Of a stretch of DNA of 64,000 nt, positions 41,613 to 50,650 are shown one piece after another. The notes beneath the pieces are model-generated. The model was not told the origin of the DNA. It did not search any database and worked only from the letters and a program-made list of their open reading frames with translations. The stretch covers positions 124,001-188,000 of the forward strand of contig JBKBNY010000001.1 of NCBI GenBank assembly GCA_046295175.1, read 5' to 3'. Made by a program: the position numbers and the translations under genes. Numbering within the stretch: position 1 is the first letter of the stretch; each line of letters opens with the position of its first letter. The stretch comes from JALOLV01 sp046295175. GTDB lineage: Bacteria; Bacteroidota; Bacteroidia; Cytophagales; Spirosomataceae.

Positions 41613-42731
41613 TTACTCTATAAAACCAGCTTGGGTTTTCTGACCTGTTTTTACCCAATTACGAAGAGCATCGAAGGCTTTGCCAGTTTGCTCATTGGTA
41701 AAATTACAATGTCCTTGGCCATTGGTATATTTCACACTGAAATACTGCTGTTTACCTTGTTTTTGTATCAAATTTTCATAACTCACAATAGCCAAATCAG
41801 CTGGAATTAGTTGGTCATAAATTGTATGAAGAGCCAAAGCGGGTTTGTCGATGATGCCCGTGCGGTCGTATTTATCGAATAAAGTATTTTGGCTTACGGT
41901 AGCGGCCAATCGCTCGGCTTTCTGATTTACCAAAAGGTTATTCGGGAATCGACCATAAACTGTATTCGTATTATCATAAGGATTTCCACCTGCTTTTTGA
42001 GCAATATCTCGTAAAACTCCTTCTCCAAATACTAAGGCAAAAGCCAAATCATCTGGTTTCATATCAAAATGCTTTGCAAATTCTACCGCCAACAATGAAT
42101 CTTTCGCATAAATTGCTTTTTTCATCACAACCGCTTTACGAAAACCAGCCTGCATAGACATAGGTTCTTTGGGTGCTTTCGAACTATCAAAAATATCATA
42201 CAAAGAAGTAGCAATGCCTGGAAAAAGGCCATTGAAAGTAGCAAACATATCAAATTCCTTGCGGGTTTGAAGATAGATTCTTCCAGCCAAAGGGCACATC
42301 GGTAAGCCACCATTATAGTTTTTTCCGAAATTTTCGAGTGTCGCCAATGTAATTCCTCCACCCATTGAATGACCAGTCATGAACGTAGAATCTGGTTGAC
42401 CATATTTTTTTACAAAATACTGGCGTAAAGCCTCTGTATCATCAACGCCACGAGCCAAAGCTAAACCTTGATTACCATAATCAGATGCCGCCACGGCAAA
42501 GCCTCTTTCCAAAAACGGAGCCATTCGCTTCGGGAAATCTGGATTTTGGCTTTGTGCTGGCTTAGACCCCATAAACTCGTATCCGTGGGCGTACATGACT
42601 AATTTTCCTTTCCAGTTTTCGGGAAAAAGAATTTTGTATTTTGCCCCATCGATACTTCCAGTATCAGTTTTAGCGATATTTTGAGCAAAAACTGCCTGCG
42701 TTATCAATAGCAGAGTTAGGATTTTTTTCAT
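41613..42731 (-). CDS. Secreted alpha/beta-hydrolase (putative esterase)
   Basis: The 372-residue protein has a signal peptide (MKKILTLLLITQAVFAQ). The hydrolase core shows LVMYAHGYEFMGSKP (oxyanion region), the nucleophile elbow FMTGHSMGGGITLA (Ser about 122), the acid in LALHTIYDQLIPADLA and the His in TNGQGHCNFTNEQ. A lid-like helical insert lies between (about 140-270). It is periplasmic or extracellular. The neighbouring aromatic genes suggest it releases aromatic acids from esters, but the substrate is unproven; a peptidase-like activity is possible. Confidence 0.8.
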   Translation of the reverse strand: MKKILTLLLITQAVFAQNIAKTDTGSIDGAKYKILFPENWKGKLVMYAHGYEFMGSKPAQSQNPDFPKRMAPFLERGFAVAASDYGNQGLALARGVDDTEALRQYFVKKYGQPDSTFMTGHSMGGGITLATLENFGKNYNGGLPMCPLAGRIYLQTRKEFDMFATFNGLFPGIATSLYDIFDSSKAPKEPMSMQAGFRKAVVMKKAIYAKDSLLAVEFAKHFDMKPDDLAFALVFGEGVLRDIAQKAGGNPYDNTNTVYGRFPNNLLVNQKAERLAATVSQNTLFDKYDRTGIIDKPALALHTIYDQLIPADLAIVSYENLIQKQGKQQYFSVKYTNGQGHCNFTNEQTGKAFDALRNWVKTGQKTQAGFIE

Positions 42732-42796
42732 GCGGTTTGTTGGTTTTGAGTAAAAACTTTTACGTTTCCAATATTTTTCTCAAGTATAGTTTTTTT

Positions 42797-42901
42797 ACCT
42801 CATCCTAAATCCTTCTCCTCGAAGGAGAAGGACTTCAATTCTGTATATTTAAACATTTAAAAGTCCCTCTCTTTTTTCAGGAAAGGGATTTAGGGTGAGG
42901 T
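42797..42901. repeat. 105-bp composite inverted-repeat element
   Basis: Outer arms (42797-42812 and 42886-42901, 15 of 16 complementary) of the ACCTCA.CCTAAATCC type enclose a perfect inner hairpin (arms 42811-42819 and 42823-42831, loop CGA) and a GGACTT/AAGTCC pair. It fills most of the gap between the hydrolase gene and the MetE-like gene, ending three bases before the latter's stop codon. Confidence 0.8.
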
Positions 42902-42904
42902 GTT

Positions 42905-44008
42905 TTATGCTTCTCCCCAAACTTTTAGGGCTGTATTTACTACTAAATCAAGCTTACGCCATTGGTCGTCGTGGCTCATGTCGTTACCGTGGTGTGTTGA
43001 AGAAAATCCGCATTGTGGGCTCACACAAAGGTTTTCGAGTGGAGCATATTGAGCTGCTTCATCAATGCGTTTGCAAAGGTCGTCGATGTTTTCGAGTTCT
43101 CGTTTTTTTGATGAAATAATTCCCAAAACAACCTTTTTGTTTTTCGGTACAAAACGAAGTGGTGCGAAATCACCCGAACGCTCATCATCGTATTCCAATA
43201 AATAACGGTCAACGTTGATTTCGTTAAAAAGAATTTCGGCAACTGGCTCATAACCACCTTCGGCAAACCAAGTACTTCTATAATTTCCACGGCAAAGGTG
43301 AATTCCCACCGTTAAATCCGCAGGGCGATTATCAATAACCGAATTGATGAGGGCAGCATACGTGCGTGGCAATTCGTTGGGGTCTTCGCCACGTTCGGCA
43401 GCAGCAGCACGCATTTTAGGGTCGCAGAGATATGCTAAATTCGTATCATCTAATTGTAAATAACGCAAACCAGCCTCATACAAGTGTGCTATTTCTTCAC
43501 GATAAGCAGCGGCTAAATCGGCAAAGAAAACATCCATATCTGGATACGAATTAATGTCTATAGACTTACGACCACCACGGAAGTGAATCATGGTTGGCGA
43601 AGGAATCGTTACTTTAGGCGTTTGTGTAACTATTGTTTTTAGGTAATTAAAATCGGCAACCTGAATATCTTTAACGTGTTTCAATTTACCCGTAACACTC
43701 AAAACAGGTGGCTTAAAACCATCTTCAGCAACTTTAGCATTAGGGTTTGCTTCGATACCGCCAGTAACGGTTACACCTGCCAATTCCTTCAAGAAATCGA
43801 GGTGAAAATAATCACGTCGAAACTCACCATCAGTAATGGCTTTCATGCCTGTTGCTTCCAATTTTTTTACGGTTTCGGCAATGGCGGCATCTTCAATTAC
43901 TCTAAGTTCTTCGGCCGAAAGTTGACCTAATTTCCATTTATTACGATTTTCTTTCACTTCTGGGCTTCTTAATAAACTACCCACATGGTCGGCTCTGAAA
44001 TTTGACAT
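42905..44008 (-). CDS. MetE-like (cobalamin-independent methionine synthase II family) protein
   Basis: The 367-residue protein matches the catalytic half of MetE and the short YxjG/YxjH-type proteins: RADHVGSLLRSPEV at the start, ITDGEFRRDYFHLDFLKELAG, LQLDDTNLAYLCDP, the zinc ligands in VGIHLCRGNYRSTW and the C-terminal LCVSPQCGFSSTHHG. Such proteins move methyl groups between a pterin or methylated donor and a thiol. No methionine genes are nearby; it sits between an esterase and an aromatic-acid transporter gene. It might take part in handling methoxyl-derived methyl groups, which is inference. Confidence 0.85.
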   Translation of the reverse strand: MSNFRADHVGSLLRSPEVKENRNKWKLGQLSAEELRVIEDAAIAETVKKLEATGMKAITDGEFRRDYFHLDFLKELAGVTVTGGIEANPNAKVAEDGFKPPVLSVTGKLKHVKDIQVADFNYLKTIVTQTPKVTIPSPTMIHFRGGRKSIDINSYPDMDVFFADLAAAYREEIAHLYEAGLRYLQLDDTNLAYLCDPKMRAAAAERGEDPNELPRTYAALINSVIDNRPADLTVGIHLCRGNYRSTWFAEGGYEPVAEILFNEINVDRYLLEYDDERSGDFAPLRFVPKNKKVVLGIISSKKRELENIDDLCKRIDEAAQYAPLENLCVSPQCGFSSTHHGNDMSHDDQWRKLDLVVNTALKVWGEA

Positions 44009-44156
44009 TTTGTGTAATTATTTTTAAATTTTAATGTAAAAACCATTTTTGTTGATTGCCACCTCTACTAACTGATAGACAAAACATTTGAAAAAAATTA
44101 GCTTAATCTCAACTTAGTTTTGGCTAAAGCCGATAGTTGTTTTATCTGAGAAGCAT

Positions 44157-44176
44157 CCGTCAGCTAAAGCAGACGG
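44157..44176. repeat. Near-palindrome CCGTCaGCT-aa-AGCaGACGG
   Basis: A 20-bp near-perfect palindrome with one mismatched pair lies in the 203-bp gap before the MetE-like gene. A related GGCTAAAGCC word occurs just before it at 44122-44131. Both look like REP-type sequences. Apart from these I see nothing in the gap. Confidence 0.45.
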
Positions 44177-44211
44177 CAATAAATTATCTTTTACAGAATT
44201 TTTTTACTGTT

Positions 44212-45504
44212 TCAACTTATCTCTTTCGAATCAATTCTTGAAGTAATGATGCCTGCAAGAGCGGCTGGCAAGGCAAAAATCAAGAAATTGGTGGCGATTC
44301 CTAATCCCGCTGCAATCAATACCCCTGCTAAAGCTGGCCCAACGATTCCGCCTAAACGACCCGCTCCCATCGCCCAGCCTACACCCGTGGTACGGAATTC
44401 GGTCGGATATAATCTTGCTGAAAGTGCATAAAGCCCCACAAACCCACCTTGAATACCAAAGCCCAAAAGAGCAAAGATTAATAGAACTACATCGGAGCCA
44501 ACAAACAAGCCAAACGAAGCCATCAATACTCCTGTGAGAACTAATATGACTCCCAGTGTTTTCTTTAGGCCATATTTACTCGAAAAATACCCTTGTGTGA
44601 TGATTCCGAAGAATGCTCCAACATTGAAAATCGTTCCTGCATAAATGGCCAATTCCATCGAAAGGCCTGCATCTTTGGCCAATTTCGGAATCCAACTTGT
44701 AAGAAAATACAATGCCGCAAAAGCCATAAACAAAGCTGCCCAGAGTTGTAAAGTTGGTTTTCTGAAATCTGATTTTAGTAATTGGTCAACTGGTAATTTA
44801 GACTTTAATTTTTCGATATTCGGTAAAGATTCTATGGATGGAATATTCATCTTCGTGAGAATCTTATTTACTTTTTCAAGAGCATTTTTGGGTTGAGCTC
44901 TCAAATAAAAATCTATTGATTCGGATAAAAACAAAAGAATCAATGGCACTGAAAACATAGAAGCAATACCTGCGATGCGAAACATCTGCTGCCAGCCATC
45001 AGTAGGAATAATTTTAGCAGCTACTAAACCCGAAGCAACCGCCCCAACAGGATAGCCCGAAACAACAAAGCTTACCCAAAAATCACGCGTTTTATTGGGT
45101 GTATATTCAGAAGCCAAAGAGGCCGTACTGGCCAACATACTACCAATACCGAGGCCACTAATGAAACGATAAATTAATAAATGCGTAATTGATGTAGAAT
45201 AGGAAGTCAGATAAATACATACTCCCATAATAATTCCGCTTATGAGAATGATGCTTTTACGACCAATTTTATCGGCAAAAGGTGCTAAAAATAGTGTGCC
45301 GAGGGTCATTCCAAACAGCCCCGAACTAAAAACCGTACCAAGTGCAGCGGGACTAATATCCCAATCCTTAGCAATGGCTGGTGCAGTATAAGAAATCACC
45401 AATACATCCATACCATCGAGCATATTCATCAAAAAACAGATGATGATGGTTGAATATTGGAGGGAAGTCATAGGGTTTTGGTCAATCAGGGTCTTAGGCG
45501 TCAT
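44212..45504 (-). CDS. MFS aromatic-acid transporter (AAHS-type)
   Basis: The ATG at 45504 (MTPKTLIDQNPMTSLQY) is preferred to 45540, where the extra residues are hydrophilic. The 430-residue protein has twelve membrane segments and the AAHS family marks: LMNMLDGMDVLVISYTAPAI in helix 1 (D-G-x-D motif), APFADKIGRKSIILIS in loop 2-3, and SEYTPNKTRDFWVSFVVSGYPVGAVASGLVA. This group (PcaK, BenK, VanK relatives) imports aromatic acids with protons. The substrate, for example a hydroxybenzoate or hydroxycinnamate, is not resolved. Confidence 0.9.
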   Translation of the reverse strand: MTPKTLIDQNPMTSLQYSTIIICFLMNMLDGMDVLVISYTAPAIAKDWDISPAALGTVFSSGLFGMTLGTLFLAPFADKIGRKSIILISGIIMGVCIYLTSYSTSITHLLIYRFISGLGIGSMLASTASLASEYTPNKTRDFWVSFVVSGYPVGAVASGLVAAKIIPTDGWQQMFRIAGIASMFSVPLILLFLSESIDFYLRAQPKNALEKVNKILTKMNIPSIESLPNIEKLKSKLPVDQLLKSDFRKPTLQLWAALFMAFAALYFLTSWIPKLAKDAGLSMELAIYAGTIFNVGAFFGIITQGYFSSKYGLKKTLGVILVLTGVLMASFGLFVGSDVVLLIFALLGFGIQGGFVGLYALSARLYPTEFRTTGVGWAMGAGRLGGIVGPALAGVLIAAGLGIATNFLIFALPAALAGIITSRIDSKEIS

Positions 45505-45562
45505 AGTAGTAATTTTTCGAATGATTTTTACAGTAATCATTCATGATAAACCTTTAATGAAT

Positions 45563-45665
45563 AGATGGAACACAGATGACATTAACGCAAGCAACGCCGA
45601 TTAATACCGATTTAAAAATCTGTGCTAATCTGCGGTTAGCAAATCTGCGTCATCTGCGTGCTATA
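45563..45665. repeat. AACGCAGAT/ATCTGCG-rich dispersed repeat
   Basis: The stretch runs from ATGGAACACAGATGAC to GTCATCTGCGTGCTAT with partly complementary ends and internal AACGCAAGCAACGCCGATTA and ATCTGCGGTTAGC words. It resembles a diverged form of the 49002-49125 element. Shorter remnants occur at 50591-50640 and 51571-51615. Confidence 0.6.
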
Positions 45666-45696
45666 TTAATTTTAAAGCACTGAAATAATTGTAGAG

Positions 45697-46218
45697 TCAA
45701 TTCACTTTCCAAACTTGAATTGCCACATTATCTGGATTTCTGATACCCTTACAAATAAATATGGCATTATTCATCCATTCGTATTTGCCTTGCGGAGCTT
45801 CAAATTTTGGTATCGCACGGAAGTAATATTCCGATGGAGAAACCTGCTCACCTCTGCCTATGCGAGCCGCCACTTCGGGAGTTGCTACTCTTAGCCCTGT
45901 ATTTTTTATGTAAATGATTACACCGTCGTCGGTTTTGATTTGATAGTGTGCCTCTAATTCTGCCACACCATCTTTTCTTACAATCTGCCAATCGGCTCCA
46001 CCATCAAGGATTTCACCTTTAATTTTGGGGCCTTCAAAACTTCCACCTACAATCGGGATAATTCGACGCATTCCGTGGGGGGTATCGCCCACAACATAAG
46101 GCGGTTTTAGTTTTACTTTTAATTCACAAACGAACTCAAGTGATGGTGCCTCTGGGGCAGTTTGAGCGGCAATTTCCATTGAAATGAATAGAGAAAGAAA
46201 GAAAAATAAGCGTTTCAT
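45697..46218 (-). CDS. Secreted DUF3237 protein
   Basis: The 173-residue product has a signal peptide (MKRLFFFLSLFISMEIAAQ) and the DUF3237 barrel pattern: PSLEFVCELKVKLKPPYVVGDTPHGMRRIIPIVGGSFEGPKIKGEILDGGADWQIVRKDGVAELEAHYQIKTDDGVIIYIKNTGLR, and ending YEWMNNAIFICKGIR. DUF3237 proteins have no proven activity; they recur in aromatic-compound clusters, and the fold suggests binding of a small ligand. It is encoded between a transporter and a flavin monooxygenase gene. Confidence 0.88.
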   Translation of the reverse strand: MKRLFFFLSLFISMEIAAQTAPEAPSLEFVCELKVKLKPPYVVGDTPHGMRRIIPIVGGSFEGPKIKGEILDGGADWQIVRKDGVAELEAHYQIKTDDGVIIYIKNTGLRVATPEVAARIGRGEQVSPSEYYFRAIPKFEAPQGKYEWMNNAIFICKGIRNPDNVAIQVWKVN

Positions 46219-46429
46219 AGTTAAATAGATAATGGGGAATAACTTGAATATTTCGAATGACGAATAATTCGAGTATCTCGAATTGAATAAGCGATTAATT
46301 CAAAGAGCTTTTCAAGGATTTATTTAATTGAAAATCAATAGCTAATCTTGCTCTTTTTCTCATCATTCTTAAAATTCGTAGAATTCGATTAATCCGGAAT
46401 ATTCGTCATTCATACAAAAGCCAAGTTAG
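46219..46429. repeat. ATTCGAA-rich repeat array before DUF3237
   Basis: The 211-bp gap carries GAATATTTCGAATGACGAAT, TCGAGTATCTCGAATTG and CGTAGAATTCGATTAATCCG together with ATTCGTCATTC at its right end, matching the other arrays. Nothing else is recognisable. Confidence 0.6.
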
Positions 46430-47662
46430 CTATTTTTTTTGATTTAATGTCTGAATATCAAATCCTGCAACTTTTTTATAATTATCCATTACGGCTGCCA
46501 ATTTATCGTGAGGTACTTCTTCGGGCAAAAATCCATTCGGGAACCAGTCTTCCATCATATCCATGATTTCGTCGGGGCCTTTGGCTCTATTTTGCAAAAC
46601 AACCTTCGCAGCCGCAGGCACTCTTTCTTTATCGTAATCGATGAGTGCTTCTTCTATACTACTTGTACTTTTCAAACATTCTGTCAGGCAATCGGCATCT
46701 AAAATGGCTTGTGAGGCTCCATTCGAGCCAATCGGATACATTGGGTGAGCTGCATCGCCCAAGAGCGTAACGCGTCCGAAAGTCCAGCGTTCTAAAGGAT
46801 TTCTGTCGGACATCGGAAATTCATAAACCGCCTTAGCACCATCAATCATTTTTGGTACATCTAACCAATCGAAATTCCATGATTTATAAATCTCTACTAA
46901 TCGAGCCTTATCAGATTCACGATTCCAATCACGAGCCGTAAGTTTCGATTTTCCTTCTTTCAGATTTCCTACCCAGTTTATTAAGCAATTGCCATCGGCA
47001 TCAGGTTTTCCAATCGGATAAACCACCATTTTCTGACGTAAACTACCAATCATAGCCATCGAATTTCCATTCAAGAAAGGTTTCATGATAGTAGTGCCTC
47101 GGTAAAGTACATTTTCTGAATAAACGGGAGGTCCTTCGTTTGGATATAACTGCTGACGCACAACCGAATTAATACCATCGGCACCAATCAGAATATCGCC
47201 CTTTTCTTCATGAATCTTCTCACCAGTTTCTTTATCAATAAAATGAGCAATTACTTCGTTTTCATTTTGCTCAAAATGGCTCAAATGATGATTTTTAGTA
47301 ATCGTTTCGGCTCCCATTCGCTCGATAACTTCATCAAAAAGAATCATTTGTAAAACCCCACGGTGTACTGAAAATTGCGGCCATTTATAACCCGCAAAAC
47401 GCCCCCGTGGCTCTGTCCAGAATTGTTGGCCGAATCTATTGAAATACACTAAATCGCTGGTTTCGATGGCATTTTGGGCAATTTTTTCTTGTAAACCCAA
47501 ATTTGTCAGTACACGCACACAATGCGGGAGCGTATTGATGCCCACACCCAGCGGTCGGATTTCTTTAACCGATTCAAAAACCTTTACTTCAAAACCTGCT
47601 TGATGCAAACTTAATGCGGTTGTTAGACCACCAATCCCTCCACCGATAATGATTACTTTCAT
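46430..47662 (-). CDS. FAD-dependent aromatic monooxygenase (PhzS/salicylate-hydroxylase-like)
   Basis: The 410-residue protein has the FAD motif IIGGGIGGLTTALSLHQAGFEVKVFES at the N-terminus, the NADH/FAD DG motif GADGINSVVRQQLYP (about 160-174) and GDAAHPMYPIGSNGASQAILDADCLTECL (about 300-328). The last two regions match the group A single-component hydroxylases that act on aromatic acids. PobA is separately present, so this enzyme should act on a different substrate, perhaps a methoxylated or dihydroxylated benzoate. It is transcribed with the downstream DUF3237 gene. Confidence 0.85.
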   Translation of the reverse strand: MKVIIIGGGIGGLTTALSLHQAGFEVKVFESVKEIRPLGVGINTLPHCVRVLTNLGLQEKIAQNAIETSDLVYFNRFGQQFWTEPRGRFAGYKWPQFSVHRGVLQMILFDEVIERMGAETITKNHHLSHFEQNENEVIAHFIDKETGEKIHEEKGDILIGADGINSVVRQQLYPNEGPPVYSENVLYRGTTIMKPFLNGNSMAMIGSLRQKMVVYPIGKPDADGNCLINWVGNLKEGKSKLTARDWNRESDKARLVEIYKSWNFDWLDVPKMIDGAKAVYEFPMSDRNPLERWTFGRVTLLGDAAHPMYPIGSNGASQAILDADCLTECLKSTSSIEEALIDYDKERVPAAAKVVLQNRAKGPDEIMDMMEDWFPNGFLPEEVPHDKLAAVMDNYKKVAGFDIQTLNQKK

Positions 47663-47770
47663 ATTTATATTTTTCGAATGATTCGCCTTAGCGAATTTGA
47701 ATTATCCGAATGCCTCGAATCAACTATAATTTTAATCATTTATTCGAGATATTCGTCATTCTGAAAACTT
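47663..47770. repeat. ATTCGAA-rich repeat array before the monooxygenase
   Basis: The array (TTTTTCGAATGATTCGCC, CGAATTTGAATTATCCGAATG, CCTCGAATCAACT, TTATTCGAGATATTCGTCATT) covers the first half of the gap to the dehydrogenase gene. The second half (47771-47909) is AT-rich with TCAAA words and may hold the monooxygenase promoter; no exact TAnnTTTG box is seen there. Confidence 0.55.
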
Positions 47771-47909
47771 GAAATATCAAAAATGATAAATTGTAATTTT
47801 TCAACAAAAATCTATATTTTTCTTAGATAAAAATATGCAATTTTAGACTGAAACTAAGCAAAATCAATCAATCTAAAGTTTTTAAAGTATTAAAAGGTAC
47901 AAAATATCC

Positions 47910-48905
47910 TTAAATCTCAATTATTATTTTACTTTCTGTTCCGGTAGCTGCTTTTTCAAGAGCATTTTGAAGATTTTCAAAGGAAGAATAACTTGATATA
48001 ATTCGGCGAGGTTGAATGGTCTTATTGCGAATCAGTTGAATGGCACGCCTAAAATCGGTTGGGTGATGATAAATGATTGATGGTAAGATAGATATACCTT
48101 CACGAGCAATTTTAAGTGGCGTAAAATTAGCTTGCTTTTCTGATAAGCCCACCAAAATAATTTCTGAACCGCGTGGAGCGGCCGCTGCCGCTAAAGATGC
48201 CGTTGCGGCCGAACCAGCACACTCAAAAACAGCAGAAATTTCGTTTTCTTCCCAAAGTTTATTGAGCGTATCAGCATCGCCGTTGGCAGCAATTGCTCCT
48301 TCTTCAACGGCCATTTGTAGTTTTTGTTGATTGATTTCGCTTACAAAAACATTATATCCTAAACGTAAAGCTAAATGATTGAGCAACAAGCCAATAGCCC
48401 CTAAACCAATAATGGCAATGGTATCGCCGGGTTTTGCCGAAGAGGTGAATAGTGCATGAACGCCAACAGCCATCGGCTCGATACAAACGGCATCAAGTTC
48501 GTCCATTTCGGCAGGAACTACCCAAGAATAATTGGCGGGTACGCAAACATATTCAGCAAAACAACCATTTTCGAGTAAACCAATGACACGTTTGTTGGAG
48601 CAAATGTATCCTTTGCCATTTAGGCAGTGTTTACAATGATTACAGGCGATGTTGGGTTCGATTACAACTTTTTCGCCCACTGTTCTATTGTTTACACCTT
48701 CCCCTAATTTGTCAATGATACCTAAACCTTCGTGCCCAATAACCGTAGGTTTATTGAGTAAGCGATGCCCCAAAAATAAATGCACATCCGAACCACAAAT
48801 GCCCACTTTTGATAGTTTCACGCGTACTTCTCCTCGTTGCGGCTCTGGAATTGAAATATCTTTGAATACGATTTTTTGGGGTTCTTCTAAAAACGCTGCT
48901 TTCAT
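47910..48905 (-). CDS. Zinc-dependent medium-chain alcohol dehydrogenase
   Basis: The 331-residue protein has the catalytic-zinc motif GICGSDVHLF (Cys about 37), GHEGLG (His about 59), and the structural-zinc Cys cluster NIACNHCKHCLNGKGYIC (about 87-104). The cofactor Rossmann motif GLGAIGLLLNHLA follows near 168-180. It should oxidise an alcohol or reduce an aldehyde with NAD(P). Within this cluster a phenylpropanoid or hydroxybenzyl alcohol is a reasonable guess. It belongs to the sorbitol/threonine-dehydrogenase-like group; the substrate cannot be told. Confidence 0.88.
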   Translation of the reverse strand: MKAAFLEEPQKIVFKDISIPEPQRGEVRVKLSKVGICGSDVHLFLGHRLLNKPTVIGHEGLGIIDKLGEGVNNRTVGEKVVIEPNIACNHCKHCLNGKGYICSNKRVIGLLENGCFAEYVCVPANYSWVVPAEMDELDAVCIEPMAVGVHALFTSSAKPGDTIAIIGLGAIGLLLNHLALRLGYNVFVSEINQQKLQMAVEEGAIAANGDADTLNKLWEENEISAVFECAGSAATASLAAAAAPRGSEIILVGLSEKQANFTPLKIAREGISILPSIIYHHPTDFRRAIQLIRNKTIQPRRIISSYSSFENLQNALEKAATGTESKIIIEI

Positions 48906-49239
48906 TTAGAAATCATTAGAATAATTTGAATTTTCCGAATGACGAATAAATCGAATTTGAATTTCTTGAAATATAAAATAGAAACTATAAAGATATAGTC
49001 GCAAACGTATAGAACGCTGATGACGCTGATAAATAAATTTAACGCAGATTCTCGCCGATTTTATTGAAAAAAAATCCGTAAAATCAGCGTTGGAACATCC
49101 GTTTTATCAGCGTTCTATACGTTTGTGAGAGTCGTTTTATAATTCTGTATAAAATTATCTTTAAAAACATAATTATCACTACGCTTCTAAGTCTATTAGA
49201 AAAATTCGGATTATTCGATAAATTCTACATTCAAAAAAT
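48906..49239. other. 334-bp gap filled by repeats
   Basis: This is the longest gap in the catabolic region. It holds an ATTCGAA-type array at 48906-48965, the 124-bp inverted-repeat element at 49002-49125 and a second ATTCGAA-type array at 49190-49239. I find no reading frame, RNA gene or clear promoter box in it. Confidence 0.8.
49002..49125. mobile_element. MITE-like element with perfect 20-bp terminal inverted repeats
   Basis: The ends 49002-49021 and 49106-49125 are exact reverse complements over 20 bases. Internally there are CGCTGATAAATAAATTTAAC and ATCAGCGTTGGAACATCC blocks, shared with the diverged copy at 38961-39074. There is no coding capacity. The size and ends suggest a non-autonomous element or REP-doublet (BIME-like). 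Confidence 0.75.
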
Positions 49240-50535
49240 TTAAAGTTTATCTGATTTAATAGCCCAAATACACACGCCCATCATGAGTAAAGGTATTGAA
49301 AAGGCAATGAACAATGCTTGAATACTCAAACCTAAATCTGAAAAATAACCAAAGACTAATGGCCCTAAAATTGCTCCAACTCGACCAATGCCAACTGTAT
49401 AGCCTACGCCTGTGGCTCTAATTTTTGCTTCATAAATACGAGAAAGTGTCGGCCAAATGCCATTGAAGCCTCCTTGCACAAAAAAACCAATCAACAAAAC
49501 TAAAACGAAAATAAGTGCAGTGGTAAGAGTAGAAAAAGCATAGGTTTGCATCACCACAAAAGCGATTAACATAAATGTGAGAATGGTTTGGCGAAGGCCA
49601 AATTTGCTACCAATAGCCCCAACCGATGCCGAACCAACCGCCGCACCGATATTGAGCATAATACCAACCCACGTAGCTAATTCAAACGGAAGACCAGAAT
49701 CTTTGGCAATGGTTGGCACCCAACTCATGAGTGTGTAAAGTGTCATAAAACCAAAGAAAGCAGCAACCCAAACTTTTATGGTAGAATTTTTATAAGTATC
49801 TGTAAACAAAGCATTTACGCCAACTTTTACTGTCACATTTTCAATTTTGGGGAAAGATTGTAAAGTTGGTTGATTGAGTTTTACGAGTAATTTATTCGCT
49901 TCTTCGAGTGTATGAGTATCTTGATTATGTAACATAAATTCGAGCGAATCGGTCATGAAAAAATAAACCAACAACCACATAAGTAATGAAACACAACCTG
50001 CTCCAAGAAACATGATATGCCAGCCATATATTGGTATCAGTTTCGCACAAAGTAAGCCAGTAAGTATTGCTCCAATTGGCCAACCCGCTTGCACTAATCC
50101 AACATTGAAATCACGGTATTTCTGATTGGAAAACTCCGCCGCAGTAGCCGCCATCGTTGGTAAAATTCCACCAATGCCAAGCCCAGTGATAAATCTCAGT
50201 AGGAGCATTAGGCTATACTGTTGGCAAATACCCACGCCCAGCATTCCGAGAGCAATCATGCCAACTGCAATCAAAAAAATTCTTCTTCTACCAAATTTAT
50301 CAGCTTGGGGAGCAATCAAAAAGGCCCCGAACGTCATTCCTGCCAAACCAGCACTGAAAATATAGCCCATTTCGGTTTTAGATAGTCCCCAATCTTTGAT
50401 GATTTCGGTACTCGAAAACGAAACTATGAGTACATCGATGCCGTCATTAAAATTTAGGATAAAACAAATAGCTACCATGAGCCACTGAAAGGAGGTCATG
50501 GGTCGGTCTGAGAGGTCGGTTAGGTTGTTTTTCAT
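49240..50535 (-). CDS. MFS aromatic-acid transporter (AAHS-type), second copy
   Basis: The 431-residue protein has twelve membrane segments and the same family marks as the product of 44212-45504: ICFILNFNDGIDVLIVSFSSTEII (helix 1), APQADKFGRRRIFLIAVG (loop 2-3) and AAEFSNQKYRDFNVGLVQAGWPIGAILTGLL. The two are clearly homologous but diverged, so they probably carry different aromatic acids. It lies directly downstream of the amidohydrolase gene, which favours a hydroxycinnamate or related phenolic acid. Confidence 0.9.
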   Translation of the reverse strand: MKNNLTDLSDRPMTSFQWLMVAICFILNFNDGIDVLIVSFSSTEIIKDWGLSKTEMGYIFSAGLAGMTFGAFLIAPQADKFGRRRIFLIAVGMIALGMLGVGICQQYSLMLLLRFITGLGIGGILPTMAATAAEFSNQKYRDFNVGLVQAGWPIGAILTGLLCAKLIPIYGWHIMFLGAGCVSLLMWLLVYFFMTDSLEFMLHNQDTHTLEEANKLLVKLNQPTLQSFPKIENVTVKVGVNALFTDTYKNSTIKVWVAAFFGFMTLYTLMSWVPTIAKDSGLPFELATWVGIMLNIGAAVGSASVGAIGSKFGLRQTILTFMLIAFVVMQTYAFSTLTTALIFVLVLLIGFFVQGGFNGIWPTLSRIYEAKIRATGVGYTVGIGRVGAILGPLVFGYFSDLGLSIQALFIAFSIPLLMMGVCIWAIKSDKL

Positions 50536-50650
50536 TATTTTGAGGAAGGAAGCTAATTCTATCCTTGCAAAGATGATTATAATAAATTTGCACGCAGAAA
50601 ACGCAGATTTAATACCGCAGATTTTCGCTGAATATCCGCCATTTATCCGT

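Noticed and set aside
42905..44008. Housekeeping methionine synthase MetE
   Set aside because: At 367 residues it is half the length of MetE, and no methionine genes or riboswitch-like leader are next to it.
48906..49239. Structured non-coding RNA in the longest gap
   Set aside because: The foldable part is explained by the inverted-repeat element, which has a second diverged copy elsewhere; no promoter box was found.
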